In this document: piece after piece, positions 26,270 to 36,600 of the stretch
Layout: the number at the start of each line of letters is the position of its first letter
Numbering within the stretch: position 1 is the stretch's first letter
NCBI GenBank assembly: GCA_039819065.1
Contig: JBCBSS010000003.1
Coordinates: 62,001-126,000, forward strand
Direction of reading: 5' to 3'
Length of the DNA stretch: 64,000 nucleotides
DNA from: JBCBSS01 sp039819065
GTDB lineage: Bacteria; Bacteroidota; Bacteroidia; Cytophagales; Cyclobacteriaceae
Notes under the pieces: generated by a model
Database searches by the model: none
What the model saw: the letters and a program-made list of their open reading frames with translations, nothing else
What the model was told of the DNA's origin: nothing
Translations under genes and position numbers: made by a program

Positions 26270-27076
26270 TCACTCATAAACCCTCACATAATCCACCTCC
26301 ATGCGCTGAGGCCAGACTGAATAATCAACACCTTGCTCACCACCCCAATTACCACCCACAGCGATATTGAGTATCAAGTGAAAGGTTTGATCAAAAGGCC
26401 AGCTTTTCGAGTCTTTTCCATTGTTTTCAAAGGTATGGTACTTCTCTCCATCGATGAAAAAGTCAATCTTATCTTCTCTCCAATCGATGGCGTAAACATG
26501 AAATTCTGAGGAGGCATTGGCAACCTTTTTCTTATTGCCTTTTGGTACACCTATCTCGTCATTGGAAGCTCTTATGTGTACCGTACCGTGAACCACATCC
26601 TGGTTGAAACCGACGTGCTCCATGATATCAATTTCCCCGCTATCCGGCCATCCGCCATATTTCCATTCAGTCGGCAACATCCATATCGCAGGCCATGTGC
26701 CCCTGCCCGTCGGTAGTTTAGCCTTGATTTCAAAATAGCCGTATTTCCAATCACCCCTACCTTTGGTGACCATACGTGCTGAAGTAAAACCCTTACCTTT
26801 TTTCTGTTTTTGAAGTGCTTCTATAATCAGAATACCATTCTCTACCCTCACATTTTCAGGTTTATTGGTGTAGAATTGGAGCTCGTTGTTTCCCCAGCCG
26901 CAAAGCCTTGGGCAGCCATCGCCTAGGTCATACCCCCATTTCTTTTTATCAGGTGTGCCAGAATAGTCAAATTCATCTGACCAAACCAGTTCTCTTTCTT
27001 GAGCGTAAATTCCATTCTGACTGGCAGAGACCAGCAAAAACAGTAATACACAAAGCATCCTCATAGCGTAGGGCAT
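26270..27076 (-). CDS. Secreted GH16 beta-glucanase (laminarinase-like)
   Basis: This 268-residue protein has a signal peptide (about 1-25, ending IYA-Q) and a single GH16 jelly-roll domain. The catalytic motif is GEIDIMEH with Glu148, Asp150 and Glu153 (ExDxxE). Substrate-binding blocks include WSDEFDYSG (32-40) and GTWPAIWMLP (126-135). The sequence is typical of the bacterial endo-beta-1,3(1,3-1,4)-glucanase branch. No carbohydrate-binding module or sorting domain is attached, so it is likely periplasmic. Its start codon overlaps the stop of the upstream GH3 gene (TAATG), showing translational coupling. The pair would cut beta-glucan to oligomers and then to glucose. Confidence 0.93.
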   Translation of the reverse strand: MPYAMRMLCVLLFLLVSASQNGIYAQERELVWSDEFDYSGTPDKKKWGYDLGDGCPRLCGWGNNELQFYTNKPENVRVENGILIIEALQKQKKGKGFTSARMVTKGRGDWKYGYFEIKAKLPTGRGTWPAIWMLPTEWKYGGWPDSGEIDIMEHVGFNQDVVHGTVHIRASNDEIGVPKGNKKKVANASSEFHVYAIDWREDKIDFFIDGEKYHTFENNGKDSKSWPFDQTFHLILNIAVGGNWGGEQGVDYSVWPQRMEVDYVRVYE

Positions 27077-29370
27077 TATTCAGTCAATTCAAAATCAGCT
27101 TCTTTTACATCTCTGGAGTTGGTCCCAATGAACACTTTGAACTTTCCGGGCTCTGCGCCAAAGGTCATATCGAATCGGTGAAATGAAAGATCTTCGGCTG
27201 TCAGTTCAAATGCTACCTTTTTGGTCTCGCCAGGCTCAAAACTCAACTTTTGGAAGCCTTTCAGTTCTTTAACAGGCCGCGTCACACTGCCAACCAAATC
27301 CTGTACATACAATTGTACCACTTCCTCTCCCACCAATGAACCAGTATTGGTCACTTCGGCAGACACTTTCAACGTGCCGCTCATCGGTATTGTAGCGCTG
27401 CTCAATTGGACTTCACCATATTCGAAAGTGGTATAGCTCAAACCATAGCCAAACGGGTATAACGGCGTATGCTCTACATCGCGATACCTGGACTTATAAA
27501 CGCGTTGGCTACGAGGCTCAGCATAATCTCCCTCATAAGGTCTCCCTGTTAGTTTGTAATTGTAGTAGATAGGCACTTGACCCACATGGCGCGGGAAAGT
27601 CATCGGCAGTTTTCCGCCAGGATTGTAATCACCAAATAAGACTTCAGCAATGGCTGGCCCTGATTGAGATCCCAAAGTCCAGGTGGCCAAAATGCCCTGA
27701 ACATTCTCTTTCAGCCAAGGTATAACCATTGGCCTTCCACTGCTCAATAATACGACTATGGGCTTACCGGTCGCATGAATGGCTTTGACCAATTCAGGCT
27801 GAATACCCGGTAAGCCTATGTTCACGCGAGAAGCAGCTTCTCCATTCATCACCGCACCTTCGCCAACCGCTAGTACCACTACATCCGCTCTTCTGGCTGC
27901 AGCTATAGCCTCAGCAAAGTGCTCTTTAGAATCATCGAATAGATTACATCCTTTGGCATATATGACATTAGACTTATTGCCTACTCTTTGCTTGATACCC
28001 TCAAGCATCGAGATAGGCTCCTCCGGATTTCCAAAGAACGACCAGGTACCATTCATATCGGCTTTGTTGTCTGCCAATGGCCCGATCAATGCAATCGTTC
28101 CGGCGTTCTCTTTCAGGGGAAGTATATTGTTTTCATTCTTTAATAGTACAATAGAACGCTTGGCCATGTCCTGTGCCGCATCAAGGTGCTCTTTTGATCT
28201 TATTTCTGCCTTTTCACGTTCCGGATCGCAATACTGATATGGGTTATCGAATAAGCCCAAGTCAAACTTGAGTTGCAACACTCTTCTCACCGCTCGGTCG
28301 ACATAGCTTTCATCTAACTTACCTTCCTTCACCAGTCTTGGAATGTCTTCCAGGAAAGAATAAGACATCATATCCATGTCGGTACCAGCCATCAGCGCTT
28401 TCATTCCGGCCTCTGCCCGATCTGCCGCCATACCATGGTTAGCGATTTCCAATACTGAATTCCAGTCTGAAACCACCATACCTTTAAAGCCCATTTCTTG
28501 TCTCAGGACCTGATCTAATAAGAACTGATTACCGGTGGCTGGAATGCCATTCAATTCATTGAAAGCAGACATCACTGTAGCAGCGCCAGCATCGATAGCG
28601 CTCTTAAATGGTGGTAAATAGATATCTCGTAGAAGTCTTTCTGACATATCCACCGTATTGTATTCCCGGCCACCATGCGGTGCTCCATAAGCAGCGAAAT
28701 GCTTTAAACAAGCCGCCATGGTATTACCAGCGCTTAGATCATCACCTTGAAAGCCCCTAACGCGGGCCGCAGCAACCATCGCCCCTAGAAAAGGATCTTC
28801 ACCGGCTCCTTCTGCCACTCTGCCCCATCTTGCATCACGGCTGATGTCTACCATCGGAGCAAAGTTAAAAGTGATCCCAGTGGCAGTAGATTCTATCGCA
28901 GCTACCCTGGCTCCATTCTCTATGGCCTGCATATCCCAACTGGCTACCTCTGCCAGAGGAATAGGAAACACCGTTCTAAAGCCATGAATAACATCGGCAC
29001 CAAATAAGAGCGGAATGCCTAACCTGGATTCTTCTACCGCTATTTTCTGTAGTTTGCCCAAATACTCAGCGCCATAGATGTTGAACAAACCGGTTAATCT
29101 TCCTTCCCTGATCTGCTCATCATACTTACCTGATTCTGTGGTGGTAATGGTAGGGCCCGTATTGAAAAGGTCACCGACCGCCAGGTGCAACTGGCCTGCT
29201 TTCTCTTCCAGCGTCATCTTGGCTAACAATTCTTCAACTTTGGCATTAGTTTCGTCAGATGGTGCAACATCCGTTTTTTTGGGAGAACAGCCGATCATCA
29301 AGCCAATTAAAACAGCACAGACAGAGTACTTCACACTGAGTATATTTTGGTAAATAAAAAAAGTTTGCAC
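27076..29370 (-). CDS. GH3 beta-glucosidase, probable lipoprotein
   Basis: This 764-residue exo-acting family 3 glycoside hydrolase has a BglX-like layout: N-terminal TIM barrel, alpha/beta sandwich and C-terminal fibronectin-like domain. The nucleophile is the Asp of GMVVSDWNS (about residue 301). A lipobox GLMIGC (Cys28) points to membrane anchoring. A GTG at 29334 would give a more usual signal peptide (MKYSVCAVLIGLMIGC) than the ATG listed. It is the promoter-proximal gene of a two-gene operon with GH16 and is divergent from a Y_Y_Y-type regulator. It releases glucose from beta-linked oligosaccharides. Confidence 0.93.
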   Translation of the reverse strand: MQTFFIYQNILSVKYSVCAVLIGLMIGCSPKKTDVAPSDETNAKVEELLAKMTLEEKAGQLHLAVGDLFNTGPTITTTESGKYDEQIREGRLTGLFNIYGAEYLGKLQKIAVEESRLGIPLLFGADVIHGFRTVFPIPLAEVASWDMQAIENGARVAAIESTATGITFNFAPMVDISRDARWGRVAEGAGEDPFLGAMVAAARVRGFQGDDLSAGNTMAACLKHFAAYGAPHGGREYNTVDMSERLLRDIYLPPFKSAIDAGAATVMSAFNELNGIPATGNQFLLDQVLRQEMGFKGMVVSDWNSVLEIANHGMAADRAEAGMKALMAGTDMDMMSYSFLEDIPRLVKEGKLDESYVDRAVRRVLQLKFDLGLFDNPYQYCDPEREKAEIRSKEHLDAAQDMAKRSIVLLKNENNILPLKENAGTIALIGPLADNKADMNGTWSFFGNPEEPISMLEGIKQRVGNKSNVIYAKGCNLFDDSKEHFAEAIAAARRADVVVLAVGEGAVMNGEAASRVNIGLPGIQPELVKAIHATGKPIVVLLSSGRPMVIPWLKENVQGILATWTLGSQSGPAIAEVLFGDYNPGGKLPMTFPRHVGQVPIYYNYKLTGRPYEGDYAEPRSQRVYKSRYRDVEHTPLYPFGYGLSYTTFEYGEVQLSSATIPMSGTLKVSAEVTNTGSLVGEEVVQLYVQDLVGSVTRPVKELKGFQKLSFEPGETKKVAFELTAEDLSFHRFDMTFGAEPGKFKVFIGTNSRDVKEADFELTE

Positions 29371-29541
29371 GTAAATTTAATTCAAACGGCTAACCGCACA
29401 AACCTAAACCTGATATATGCATTCGCCATCGTGATGAATTCATAAAGCGTAAAGAAAAAGGCATTTATGCTGAAGAAGCATCCTGTTCCATCGGGTGAGC
29501 GATTCGATAAAATATGTCAAGTTCCTCTTTAAAATTGGCTT

Positions 29542-31422
29542 ATGAATGGAATGGATGTCACGGCGCATTTTCAAGTCAAATCCCAATGGGCTATTGAATT
29601 AGTGTTGGTAAGAAAATTCGACAATGGAAGCCGTGGGCAGGTCTACCACATCAATAAAGTCCGTGATCAGCTGCTCTTGGGGCACCACAGAGGAGCTTTT
29701 AACATATTAGACAATGAAGTGAAGCTGATCGATGATGAACCTGGTGGCTGGCTCTTTAAACCCCTACCCTTTCAACCAGACCTGATGATAGAAGGCACCT
29801 ATGCTGGCCTTAGTTTACATAAATGGCAAAATGGTCAATGGCAATACGCTCATAAGATTCAGGGGCTGGATGAATCTTCACGTGTGCTGGAGTGGGATGA
29901 AGAAGGGAACCTCTGGATGACTCATGGCTATAAGGGCGTTTATCGGCTGGAATTTGACGATGAGAAACAAAAAGTGACTAGTCTCAAATTCTACAATAGG
30001 GATCACGGTTTTCCATCCAATGCGTTGATCAATGTATTCAAGATTAATAATCGTCTCATTTTTACGGCAGAGCGTGGCATCTACAGGTATGACGAGCCAT
30101 CTGACAAATTTGTCAAGGATGAGTTCTTTACTGAGTTATTGGGTGAAAATATTCAAATACAGGTGATGCAGGAGGATAGTTTCGGTCATATCTATTTCGT
30201 TGGCAACCAAACAAATGGGGTTTTAAGAAAAACAGGTAACGGCAATTACGTGTTGGAAAAGGATATTTTTAATAAACTTAGGGGCAAACTCAACGATGAC
30301 CTGGAGAACGTTGCCATCCTGAATAGCAACAACATTTTGTTTGGGGCCAAAGAAGGCTTTATCCACTATGATCCCAGCAAACTCAAAGATTTCGACTTGC
30401 CTTTTAACACCTTGATCCGGAATGTTAAGATAACCTCTAACCAAGATTCGACTATATTTCATGGCAACTTTGTAAAAGAGGGTGAAGTATTCGCCAACCA
30501 AACAGAAACGTATCGATTCACCTTACCCTATAAATACAATTCGGTTTCATTCAGTTTTTCCGCACCATACTATGACGGAAACGAGAGTATGAGTTATCAG
30601 TACTACCTGGAAGGGTTTGAAAATGATTGGTCAGCATGGGGTACTAATACAAGAAAAGAGTACACAAACTTGAAAGAAGGAGATTATACGCTGCACGTTC
30701 GTGCGCGTAATATCTACGGCAGAGTGAGTGCCGAAACCACCTACAAATTCGCCGTTCTACCACCCTGGTACCGATCATCGTTTGCCTATTTCTTGTATAC
30801 GATCGCCGGTATATCAGTCATATTCATCAGTCTCGTTCTACTCGATAGAAAGCATAAACGCGACAAACGGAGGATGGCGTTGAATCAGCAAAAAGAATTG
30901 ATCAAGAAGGAGTCAGAGATAGTAAATATTACCAAGAAATCTGAAGAAGAGATCACGAGATTAAAAAATGAGAAGTTAGAATCAGAAATAGCCCATAAGA
31001 ATAAAGAGCTTGGCACCGCTACCATGCACATTATCAACAAGAATGAATTTATTGGCAGCATGAAGAATGGACTGTCTTCTGTATTGAAAAAAAGCAAGGT
31101 CCCGGCAGTAAAAACCGAACTTACCCGCCTCGTCCGAGAAATCGAAAAGAACATCGCCGAAGATGATGATTGGGATAACTTTCAAATCCATTTTGATGGT
31201 GTACATGGTGACTTCTCCCAGCGATTGAGAAACACTTATCCCACGCTTAGCCCCCAAGAATACCGCCTCAGTACCTATCTGAGAATGAACCTTTCCACCA
31301 AAGAGATCGCCAAACTCCTGAACATTTCGATCAGAGGAGTCGAGATCAGCCGCTATAGATTGCGAAAAAAGCTACAACTGGAAAGGCAAGTGAACCTGCA
31401 GGAGTTTATGTTGAATTTCTGA
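29542..31422 (+). CDS. Y_Y_Y-motif membrane regulator with HTH, N-terminally shortened
   Basis: This 626-residue protein keeps the C-terminal half of the large Bacteroidota periplasmic-sensor regulators: several propeller repeats (1-300), a Y_Y_Y domain (about 330-408, with YYLEGFENDWSAWG), a transmembrane helix (about 413-433) and a coiled coil (435-495). The LuxR-like HTH is at the C-terminus (LSPQEYRLSTYLRMNLSTKE, about 568-587, then IAKLLNISIRGVEISRYRLRKK). Complete relatives are usually above 900 residues with a signal peptide. Here an in-frame TAA lies four codons before the ATG, and only 171 bp separate it from the divergent GH3 gene. The signal peptide and roughly the first third are missing, so the sensor may not be exported. 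It would otherwise control the neighbouring beta-glucan genes. Confidence 0.85.
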   Translation: MNGMDVTAHFQVKSQWAIELVLVRKFDNGSRGQVYHINKVRDQLLLGHHRGAFNILDNEVKLIDDEPGGWLFKPLPFQPDLMIEGTYAGLSLHKWQNGQWQYAHKIQGLDESSRVLEWDEEGNLWMTHGYKGVYRLEFDDEKQKVTSLKFYNRDHGFPSNALINVFKINNRLIFTAERGIYRYDEPSDKFVKDEFFTELLGENIQIQVMQEDSFGHIYFVGNQTNGVLRKTGNGNYVLEKDIFNKLRGKLNDDLENVAILNSNNILFGAKEGFIHYDPSKLKDFDLPFNTLIRNVKITSNQDSTIFHGNFVKEGEVFANQTETYRFTLPYKYNSVSFSFSAPYYDGNESMSYQYYLEGFENDWSAWGTNTRKEYTNLKEGDYTLHVRARNIYGRVSAETTYKFAVLPPWYRSSFAYFLYTIAGISVIFISLVLLDRKHKRDKRRMALNQQKELIKKESEIVNITKKSEEEITRLKNEKLESEIAHKNKELGTATMHIINKNEFIGSMKNGLSSVLKKSKVPAVKTELTRLVREIEKNIAEDDDWDNFQIHFDGVHGDFSQRLRNTYPTLSPQEYRLSTYLRMNLSTKEIAKLLNISIRGVEISRYRLRKKLQLERQVNLQEFMLNF

Positions 31423-31981
31423 TATGTTTCTTTTATTAAATAATGAGATTACTCAGAGTAATCTAGTTACTTGACTATCCACCACAGAAAGACTTTGCTC
31501 GGTTTAGTCGTTTGTGAGAACCTGCCTTTGCCGGTAGGCAGGCGCAGACGACGGCCGAAAGAGCCAGTTTGCACTTGCTCCGTCATTCCACGGTGAGTGA
31601 CGAAGGAACGAATCCGGGGAATCTCGTTATTAGCATCGAGATTGCTTCTTCCTCCTTCGTCGTCCCGTGTCTGCCGACAGGCAGGATTGCAATGACAGCT
31701 TTGAATCAAGGTCTTTTGTGTTACATCTTGTTTCTCCAGTCTGCTAGAGAGATTCCCAAGAAGATCATATCATCAATTGAGGGTATAATATATTATCAAT
31801 TGATGATACTCATTTGCACAACGGGTGCTTACCCTCAAATAGGTTGCTGCCCGAAAGGAAGATAGCCTATTAAGTAGTGGTAAATCATCTCACCATCAAA
31901 CAATCTCATTATCTAATCATCTCATCACCGTATCATCAAATCATCTCATTATCACATCATCAAACCATTATATAATCACTA
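31423..31981. repeat. Composite intergenic repeat block, copy B
   Basis: No gene is seen. From the left, 31495-31565 holds a GCCGGTAGGCAGGC-type hairpin. Next, 31590-31700 is an imperfect large inverted repeat with TGACGAAGGAACGAATC and a TGCCGACAGGCAGGAT end. TCAATTGA palindromes follow at 31773 and 31796, then AATAGGTTGCTGC near 31842. Last comes a degenerate tract of ATCATCTCATCA-like words at 31885-31979 that runs up to the stop codon of the next gene. The order matches the block at 51780-52104. Confidence 0.65.
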
Positions 31982-33679
31982 CTACCTCAATCTCCTCGGC
32001 AACTTCACTCCTTTGGGTAACGGCTTACCATTCAAATCAAGCCTTTGTTTCTTCCGTTTCTTCGACAGGTCTAGCTCAAAGCCTAAGCGGATGTTAAATT
32101 TCCTTGGAAAAGGACTGTTATCATCGTGATTGAAGTTGTATAAGGCTTGTGCGGTGCCTTTCAAGGTACGAGATAAGCTGTAGCGTTTTACAATACCGCC
32201 ATACAGACCGGCAGCCCAGGCCCTGTAGTTTTCACCAGTTTGGGTGCGAGGTACATTGGTACGGATATAGTCCCCTCCGGCTAGTAATGAAAAGCTCTTA
32301 AATACCCTGTAGGTAGAGTAAAACCGTCCTCCGTGTGTAGGCATTTTTCCTGCCAAGGCGAATTCATCTTGCTTAAACTCAAAACGATAAACATAGCTTC
32401 CGTAGATCGACCAGCGGTCGTTTATGCGATAGCCAAGGGTCGGGGCAAAATCAATGAAGGGATTGCCCGAACGGGCGATTTCCAGGTCAAAGCCGGGTCT
32501 TAGGCGTTCTTTCAAGGGTTTGCCCTTGAGTGGGTTGGTTTTCTTTAACAAAGTATCTTCTAAACTCTGTATCTCACCGTACTTCTTTTTGTAGGCGGCC
32601 AATCTTTTTTGGGCGGCTTCCAGCTTAGATTGGTAGTCAACATTCTTAGGTAGATGATTTATGGCCAGGTGTTTGGATTTCTCTTTGATACGTTGGATGA
32701 CCATTTCTTTGTTTTGGTACTGCTCGGCATCTTTGAGGAATTTGCCATGTTGTTCTTTGAGCTTGTTGAACTCAGCCGTTTCCTCATTCAACATATTTAG
32801 CTCACTGCGTTTGAGGGCTTCTTCTTCCGTTTTCTTTTCCAGGTCTTCTACGTCCCCCTCTTTGGCTTTGGCGATGGCCTGGTTGTATTCATCTACCTCT
32901 GCCCCTACTTCTTTTACTTTGCCAAGTTCATCGGTTACACCTTTCACTTCGCCTGAGCTTTTCACTTTCTCTATCTCTTCTTGAGGTACGCCTTTAATAC
33001 GATCGGCTTCGGATTTGATCTGTCTGAGCTTTTCGTTGCTTTCTAATGGATTTTCGATATTGGCATCAATATCTACATCTTCCATGCCTTTTAGTTCTAA
33101 GTTATCTAAACCGGCTGGTTTATCGATATTGAGTTGTTCATCCACATTGGTTAGGTCAATGTTACTGTTTTGCAATCTTGTATCTGGTAGGTTGACGTTA
33201 CCCAAACTATCTGCTCCATTGAGCTTAGCGGTCAGTTTGGTTCTCCAATCTTGCAGCTTCTGCTCGGCCTTTTGGTTCAGTTCACTAATCTTACCTTCTA
33301 GTCGGCTGTTCAGGCTGTCCACTTTAGCCACATACTTTTCATGAGGCAGGTTCAGCATTTTGATGCTGTCCAGCTTTTGTCGGGTAGCTTGTTTGAGCGA
33401 GTCGCTTTTATGATTCCTGATCTTCAGTTCGCTGATGCTATCTAGCCTGTAGGTAAGTAAAGCATTGGCGGAGTCGACCTGCCCGAAGGCTCTATCGACC
33501 ACACCAATACTATCTGAATTTATGTTGATTTGCATACTCAACCTTATCTTAACCCGTTTGGCTAAGCTGTCAACGGCTTGTCCTTCCTGACCATAAGCCA
33601 GGGTAGACAAAAGGAGCAGTATGAGGATGAGGATTTGTTTCAATTTATTCTTACCTCGATTGTTTGTGATTATCCGCAT
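31982..33679 (-). CDS. Outer-membrane beta-barrel protein with long coiled coil
   Basis: This 565-residue protein (from the ATG at 33679) has a signal peptide (ILILILLLLSTLAYGQ). Residues about 40-400 are a charged, heptad-rich coiled coil (many K/E/L/S, little aromatic content). A C-terminal beta-barrel of about 150 residues alternates aromatics (YGSYVYRFEF, AWAAGLYGGIVKRYSL) and ends with a basic tail. A TTG at 33643, 7 bases after the stop of the RHS gene, would give a tidier signal peptide and is a realistic alternative start; an ATG at 33751 lies further upstream. It is the last gene of the RHS cluster. A plausible role is anchoring the giant RHS proteins at the outer membrane, with the coiled coil spanning the periplasm; this is inference. 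Confidence 0.85.
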   Translation of the reverse strand: MRIITNNRGKNKLKQILILILLLLSTLAYGQEGQAVDSLAKRVKIRLSMQININSDSIGVVDRAFGQVDSANALLTYRLDSISELKIRNHKSDSLKQATRQKLDSIKMLNLPHEKYVAKVDSLNSRLEGKISELNQKAEQKLQDWRTKLTAKLNGADSLGNVNLPDTRLQNSNIDLTNVDEQLNIDKPAGLDNLELKGMEDVDIDANIENPLESNEKLRQIKSEADRIKGVPQEEIEKVKSSGEVKGVTDELGKVKEVGAEVDEYNQAIAKAKEGDVEDLEKKTEEEALKRSELNMLNEETAEFNKLKEQHGKFLKDAEQYQNKEMVIQRIKEKSKHLAINHLPKNVDYQSKLEAAQKRLAAYKKKYGEIQSLEDTLLKKTNPLKGKPLKERLRPGFDLEIARSGNPFIDFAPTLGYRINDRWSIYGSYVYRFEFKQDEFALAGKMPTHGGRFYSTYRVFKSFSLLAGGDYIRTNVPRTQTGENYRAWAAGLYGGIVKRYSLSRTLKGTAQALYNFNHDDNSPFPRKFNIRLGFELDLSKKRKKQRLDLNGKPLPKGVKLPRRLR

Positions 33680-36600
33680 TACCTCTTTTTTCAAGCCTTC
33701 TAGCTGCCTTTTTGAGTGCATCGCGAAATTCAGGCAGAATTGTCTTATCACTGTTCGCTAATCTCTTCAACCATTGAGCTGCCCTCTTATCAGGTGTGCC
33801 ATGAGGGCCAGACTTGGCACCAGTAACTCCGACTTGTTCAATTTTCCTCAAATAAGCTGCATAATCGTTACCTAGTTTTTCAGCGCGCCTAGTAAATGAC
33901 ATATAGGTGCGTGCTCCTTTGATAAAGTGACGACCAACATTACCTAGTGGTGCTAGACTGAAGAATGGCATAATATCTATACTGGAGGTCGGTTGAAGAA
34001 ATTCCAATATATCTACCATATCTTGACTTCCTATTTCAATAGTGAGATATAAAACCTGACCTTCAATTTCAATGGGATACTGAACATAAGCGCTATAAAC
34101 CTCTTGAAAATCATCACTTTGCCGATACCTTGTATCCAATTCCGGATGTTCCACGATCAGCTTATAGGCTGTATTTAAAAACTGATTACCTGAAATGCTA
34201 TTCCAAGCTCTTTTAAAAAAATTATTGGGGTTTTTAAACCCTTTCCAACGCCTCTTGTTGTTAATAGGTCGAGTGGTGCTACCATCTGGGTCGACAAGGT
34301 TCATTGGATCATTTCCTAACGCAAGATATGGTGAAGGAAACTCGAATGCAGGGTCTCTCACAAGCCATCTCCCAATCACGGCATCATACATCCTCAACTC
34401 AAAACTATTCCAACCCGTCTCACTATCTTCTTCAGCAAATTCTCCCTGGAAGCCGTATCGGTAGTATTGGCCGAAGGCTATTTGGTTTTGAGTAGCAGTG
34501 GTCTGATCTATATCTTCTATGGTTTTTTGACTGTAGAGTTGAGTGATCTCTGCCGCATTCAAGGCCCTATCGAAAATGTAAAACTCATCAAGTGCACCGG
34601 AGAAATATGAGGTGTTATTCCCCTGACCAATTTCAATTGGCTCATCATTGGTTATGAGAATATTGCCTCCTGCGTTTCCAGTAACGGACAAATGACCGTC
34701 TATCCATATTTCGGCTTTTGTTCCTTTAAGCACCAAGTTGATCAAATGCCATTCATTATCATTCACCGACTCTGATGATTCTAAATGGATGATCGGTACG
34801 AAAGGCTCGATCCATGTGACAAAATACACATTACCACTTGGATTCAAATAAGACATTATACCCACACCCTTGATATAATCCATTTTATTGATCAACCCCT
34901 GTGTACCAGTATTATTGGTTTTGAGCCAGAAGGAAAATGATAATTCATTATCAGTATCCCAGGACGTGGGATTAATTTCCATGAAGTCATCGACTCCGTC
35001 TAAAGTCACCGCCGTACTGGCTAACCCATCTATACCGTTAGCATAGCTTCCTCCGTAAAGTGTGGCGTTATTACCATTACCGCTTTGATCATTGGTATTA
35101 CCATTCAAATCCAATCGGGCGATCATACTTTCCTCCAAACCAGAAGTGGGCTGTAAAGGCTCGAAATAGTTATTGGGTGTATTGTACCTTCTGGCCACAG
35201 AGCCAAACGGGTAATAGTCAGTGGATTGTGTTGTCATGTCCCTGGTAAGGGTAACGGACAAGTCATCAAACCATACTTGTGTGTCATTGGATTCATTGCT
35301 TACCCAAACAAAGAGGTAGCCATCTTGTATAACATTCAATGGTTGGTCCCAAGTGAGTTTTTCGTATGCTCCTTCAGCTTGATTACTCACCCGTCTGGCA
35401 CCAGCATCCACCAACGCAAAACCATCATCAAAAAGTACATAGTTGAGGAAGGCAAAAGGACGATCATCTTCATTGTTCTGAACACCAGGCACATTGAACA
35501 AAGCTGTATTGGCATCGTCGATCAGGTCATTTACCATCGCACCAGCGTCTGTAGCAATGGTACCGGTGAAAGTACTGGTCAATTGGCTTACCAGGGAAGA
35601 GAGCATCAAATCCCTGGAATACGTACCGCCCTTATGGTCATACAAAGCATAAGTTTCTATACTTATTTCGTCGTCGGCACGTACCCGTAGCCCTGTCGAC
35701 GGCCCAATCGCTTGTGTGGGAGTGACCTCTGTCCCGCCCCAATACAGGAATGAGGAGTAACTGGCATCGGTGTAGTCTGTATGGTTGCGATTGACATCGT
35801 CTATGGCCGTCTCAAAAAGATTATCAAAATACTGTAATTCTTCTACCCTTGGGTTGGTCATATCTGGTGTACCAGTGTCTTCCATAGTGGCAGTGAGTGT
35901 AACCAACTGTCTTTTGACCACTGCTCGAACATTACCCAAGTGATCGGTGAGTTCATAAGCGGTCGTACCATCCTGCTGAGGATAATAAACGCCTATTTTA
36001 CCGGATCCATATACCGGCACTTCTGTCCTCACCCCCATTTGATCCTGGTCATTACCATCTCTTTCATAGATACTCAAGAGATTACCGGAAGCATCGCGTA
36101 AGTACAAGGTCTCTTTCTTGGTTTCTTCGTTGCGTTTCATCAAACGAAAGCCTCGATCATCATAGGTGTAGCTTACCTTCTTGAATTGGTCATCGAAGAC
36201 ATAGCTACCGGTAGTTTCGTCGTAAGTGGCTTGAGAATAAACCGCTATTACCTTTCCGGTCACGTCATACTCGACATATTTGTCTTCTCCTTCTTCTGAG
36301 TCTTCATAAGTAAGCTGGCCTATACTATTGTAGTGATAAGATGAATGTCCGGCAATACGTTCCAATTGGTTCGTTGGAGTGGCATTCGGATCACTGTTGT
36401 AGGTATATTCAAAATCATGTTTTAACCCTCCATTGCCATCATAACGCCGTAAAGATTGTATGTTACCATTAGGGTCATAAGCTAAACGATTCAAACGGTA
36501 CCTATTGTTGTCTACACTGATCTGTAGCCCGTTACGCGTTCCCCACAAAGCTCCGGTCAGTTGGTATTGGTCATCATACTCAAAAAGGTAGGTACCCCAG

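Noticed and set aside
31569..31865. 98-codon frame between the regulator and barrel genes
   Set aside because: It runs through palindromic repeats also present elsewhere; not a gene.
31885..31981. ATCATC-type tract considered as a CRISPR array
   Set aside because: Units are short, degenerate and without fixed-length spacers; no cas genes nearby.
35226..35690. 154-codon frame antisense to the giant RHS gene
   Set aside because: Lies within the YD/RHS region on the opposite strand and shows no protein-like features.
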